Origin: Hymenobacter taeanensis
Lineage (GTDB): Bacteria > Bacteroidota > Bacteroidia > Cytophagales > Hymenobacteraceae
DNA: 64,000 bases
Direction of reading: 5' to 3'
Assembly: GCF_013137895.1 (NCBI RefSeq)
Contig: NZ_CP053538.1
Location: 929,501-993,500, forward strand
The notes under the pieces are model-generated. The model saw nothing but the letters and a program-made list of their open reading frames with translations. It had not been told where the DNA came from and ran no database searches. A program made the translations under genes and the position numbers. Position 1 is the stretch's first letter; every line of letters begins with the position of its first letter. This document shows positions 62,912 through 64,000 of this stretch, piece after piece.

Positions 62912-63523
62912 ATGAAAACCCTTGTTCTGTTCTATTCAACCTATGGTCATATCTGGAAAATGGCCGAAGCAGTAGCCGAAGGTGCCCGCCAGGTATCCGG
63001 CAACGAGGTAGTGGTAAAGCGCGTGCCCGAAACGCTGCCCCAGGCTATTCTGGACCAGATTGGTGCCACCGAGGCGCAAAAGGCATTTGAGCACATTCCG
63101 GTGGCTACGCCTAATGAACTGGAGCAGTACGACGCTATCATCTTTGGTACGCCCACTCGCTACGGCAACCTGTGCGGCCAGATGCAGGCCTTCATGGACT
63201 CAACGGGTGGCCTGTGGGCCCAGGGCAAGCTGGTAGGCAAAGTAGGCGGCGTATTTGTGAGCACCGCCACTCAGCACGGCGGCCAAGAAACCACCATTCG
63301 TGCCTTCCATACTGAGCTGCTGCACCACGGCTTTGTAATTGTGGGCCTCCCCTACGCCTGGCAGGGTCAGATGGGCCACGAGACCGTAACGGGTGGCACG
63401 CCCTACGGCGCCAGCACCGTGGCCGGCGGCCAGGGCGAGCGGCAGCCCAGCGAGAACGAGCTGGAAGGCGCAATTTTCCAGGGTCGGCACACCGCCGAAA
63501 TTGCCAGCAAGCTAGCCAAGTAA
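62912..63523 (+). CDS. wrbA: NAD(P)H:quinone oxidoreductase, type IV (WrbA)
   Basis: FMN flavoprotein of the WrbA family, 203 residues, performing two-electron reduction of quinones. The flavodoxin-like start is [40 protein letters not shown] and [18 protein letters not shown] bind FMN and define the family. The C-terminus [20 protein letters not shown] is typical. It stands as a single gene ending at a strong terminator. Confidence 0.95.
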   Translation: MKTLVLFYSTYGHIWKMAEAVAEGARQVSGNEVVVKRVPETLPQAILDQIGATEAQKAFEHIPVATPNELEQYDAIIFGTPTRYGNLCGQMQAFMDSTGGLWAQGKLVGKVGGVFVSTATQHGGQETTIRAFHTELLHHGFVIVGLPYAWQGQMGHETVTGGTPYGASTVAGGQGERQPSENELEGAIFQGRHTAEIASKLAK

Positions 63524-63540
63524 ACTTGCCATTTGTTACC

Positions 63541-63584
63541 ACACAAAAAGCCCGACCAGAATACTCTGGTCGGGCTTTTTGTGT
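63541..63584. terminator. Bidirectional terminator between wrbA and the LytTR gene
   Basis: Perfect 20-bp arms (63541-63560 and 63565-63584) with a 4-base loop; a TTTTTGTGT run and its mirror give T-tracts on both strands. Serves convergent genes. Confidence 0.95.
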
Positions 63585-63599
63585 GGTAGCTGCCTGGTT

Positions 63600-64000
63600 C
63601 TATAACTGATTATATGCCTTGATAAGGCTGGCGAAAGACTCCCGGTAGGTGTCGCCGATGGGCAGCAGCCGGCCGGCTACCTGCACCTTGCCCCGTTCCA
63701 GGTGCTCAATGCGGCTCAGGGCTACCAGGTACGATTTATGGATGCGGGCAAAACGGTCGGGGGGCAGCACTTCCTCTACCCGCCTGAACGACTGCAGCGT
63801 GAGCACCTTACCGGTGGTGGTGTAAATCATGAGATACTCCTTCATGCCCTCGATGTAGAGAATATCATTGAAGGCAACGCGCTGCAGCCGGTGCTCGTTT
63901 TTCACGAACATGGCATCGGAAGAAGCGGGCTGGTGCTCTGCTGAAGCAACGGGAGCGGGCGCCAGGCCAGTGGCCGCCGGCGCCGCGCTTGCCCCGGCCA
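63600..64000 (-). CDS. LytR/AlgR-type response regulator, C-terminal part (cut by window edge)
   Basis: The visible 133 codons hold a LytTR DNA-binding domain: FVKNEHRLQRVAFNDILYIE, MIYTTTGKVLTLQSFRRVEE and FARIHKSYLVALSRIEHLER, ending FASLIKAYNQL. Upstream of the ATG at 63911 the frame stays open to the window edge as an Ala/Pro-rich stretch (APAATGLAPAPVASAEHQPA). This is probably a linker to a receiver domain that lies outside. The partner kinase is presumably beyond the edge. Confidence 0.85.
   Translation of the reverse strand, partial: AGASAAPAATGLAPAPVASAEHQPASSDAMFVKNEHRLQRVAFNDILYIEGMKEYLMIYTTTGKVLTLQSFRRVEEVLPPDRFARIHKSYLVALSRIEHLERGKVQVAGRLLPIGDTYRESFASLIKAYNQL

Overview
The window looks like a chromosomal segment of a Bacteroidota bacterium, most likely Hymenobacter or a close relative (Cytophagales). 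The signs are promoters of the TTG-N19/20-TAnnTTTG type, weak or absent Shine-Dalgarno sequences, a type IX secretion C-terminal domain, TonB/barrel receptors, ECF sigma factors paired with anti-sigma/barrel proteins, acidic-tailed lipoproteins, and a moderately GC-rich sequence strewn with the hexamer TAGGCC/GGCCTA. I have run no searches; family names come from recognising the translated sequences.

Region 1 (1-22,200, minus strand) is the translation and transcription core. It runs tRNA-Tyr, tRNA-Gly, tRNA-Thr, tuf, tRNA-Trp, secE, nusG, rplK, rplA, rplJ, rplL, rpoB, rpoC, then a DUF3467 gene and a putative glycosyltransferase, then rpsL, rpsG, fusA, rpsJ, and rplC running off the left edge. 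Two non-ribosomal genes interrupt this normally tight block: a 193-residue protein between rpoB and rpoC, and an O-antigen-ligase-like membrane protein between rpsJ and rplC. The second is preceded by an intrinsic terminator that closes the str operon.

Region 2 (22,300-38,450) is mostly housekeeping: an M1 aminopeptidase, a biotin carrier protein, pyrH, frr, nadD, gmk, an ECF sigma/zinc anti-sigma pair, a three-gene LPS/glycan operon (GT2, GT9, O-antigen ligase), a T9SS-type lipoprotein, an SDR enzyme, ahcY and a THUMP-like methyltransferase.

Region 3 (38,450-48,650) is accessory. It holds a 3-methyladenine glycosylase, a cobalamin riboswitch controlling a BtuB-like TonB receptor and a BtuG-like surface propeller lipoprotein, and a probable copper/heavy-metal module (small membrane protein, HMA-AraC regulator, Met/His-rich outer-membrane protein whose start codon abuts a terminator-like hairpin). 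It ends with a radical SAM protein carrying a dispersed palindromic repeat in its reading frame.

Region 4 (48,650-55,200) is repeat-rich and partly decayed. Two nested inverted-repeat clusters bracket a hydrolase-like lipoprotein and a GNAT gene. After tRNA-Gly(CCC) come a gene with an apparent premature stop and abutting remnants of a TonB-type barrel gene and an OmpR-type regulator, then an ArnT-like glycosyltransferase.

Region 5 (55,300-64,000) holds a DUF421 protein, a GAF protein, uvrB, a Cys-rich lipoprotein, an ECF sigma factor with an anti-sigma/barrel partner, wrbA, and a LytTR regulator cut by the right edge.
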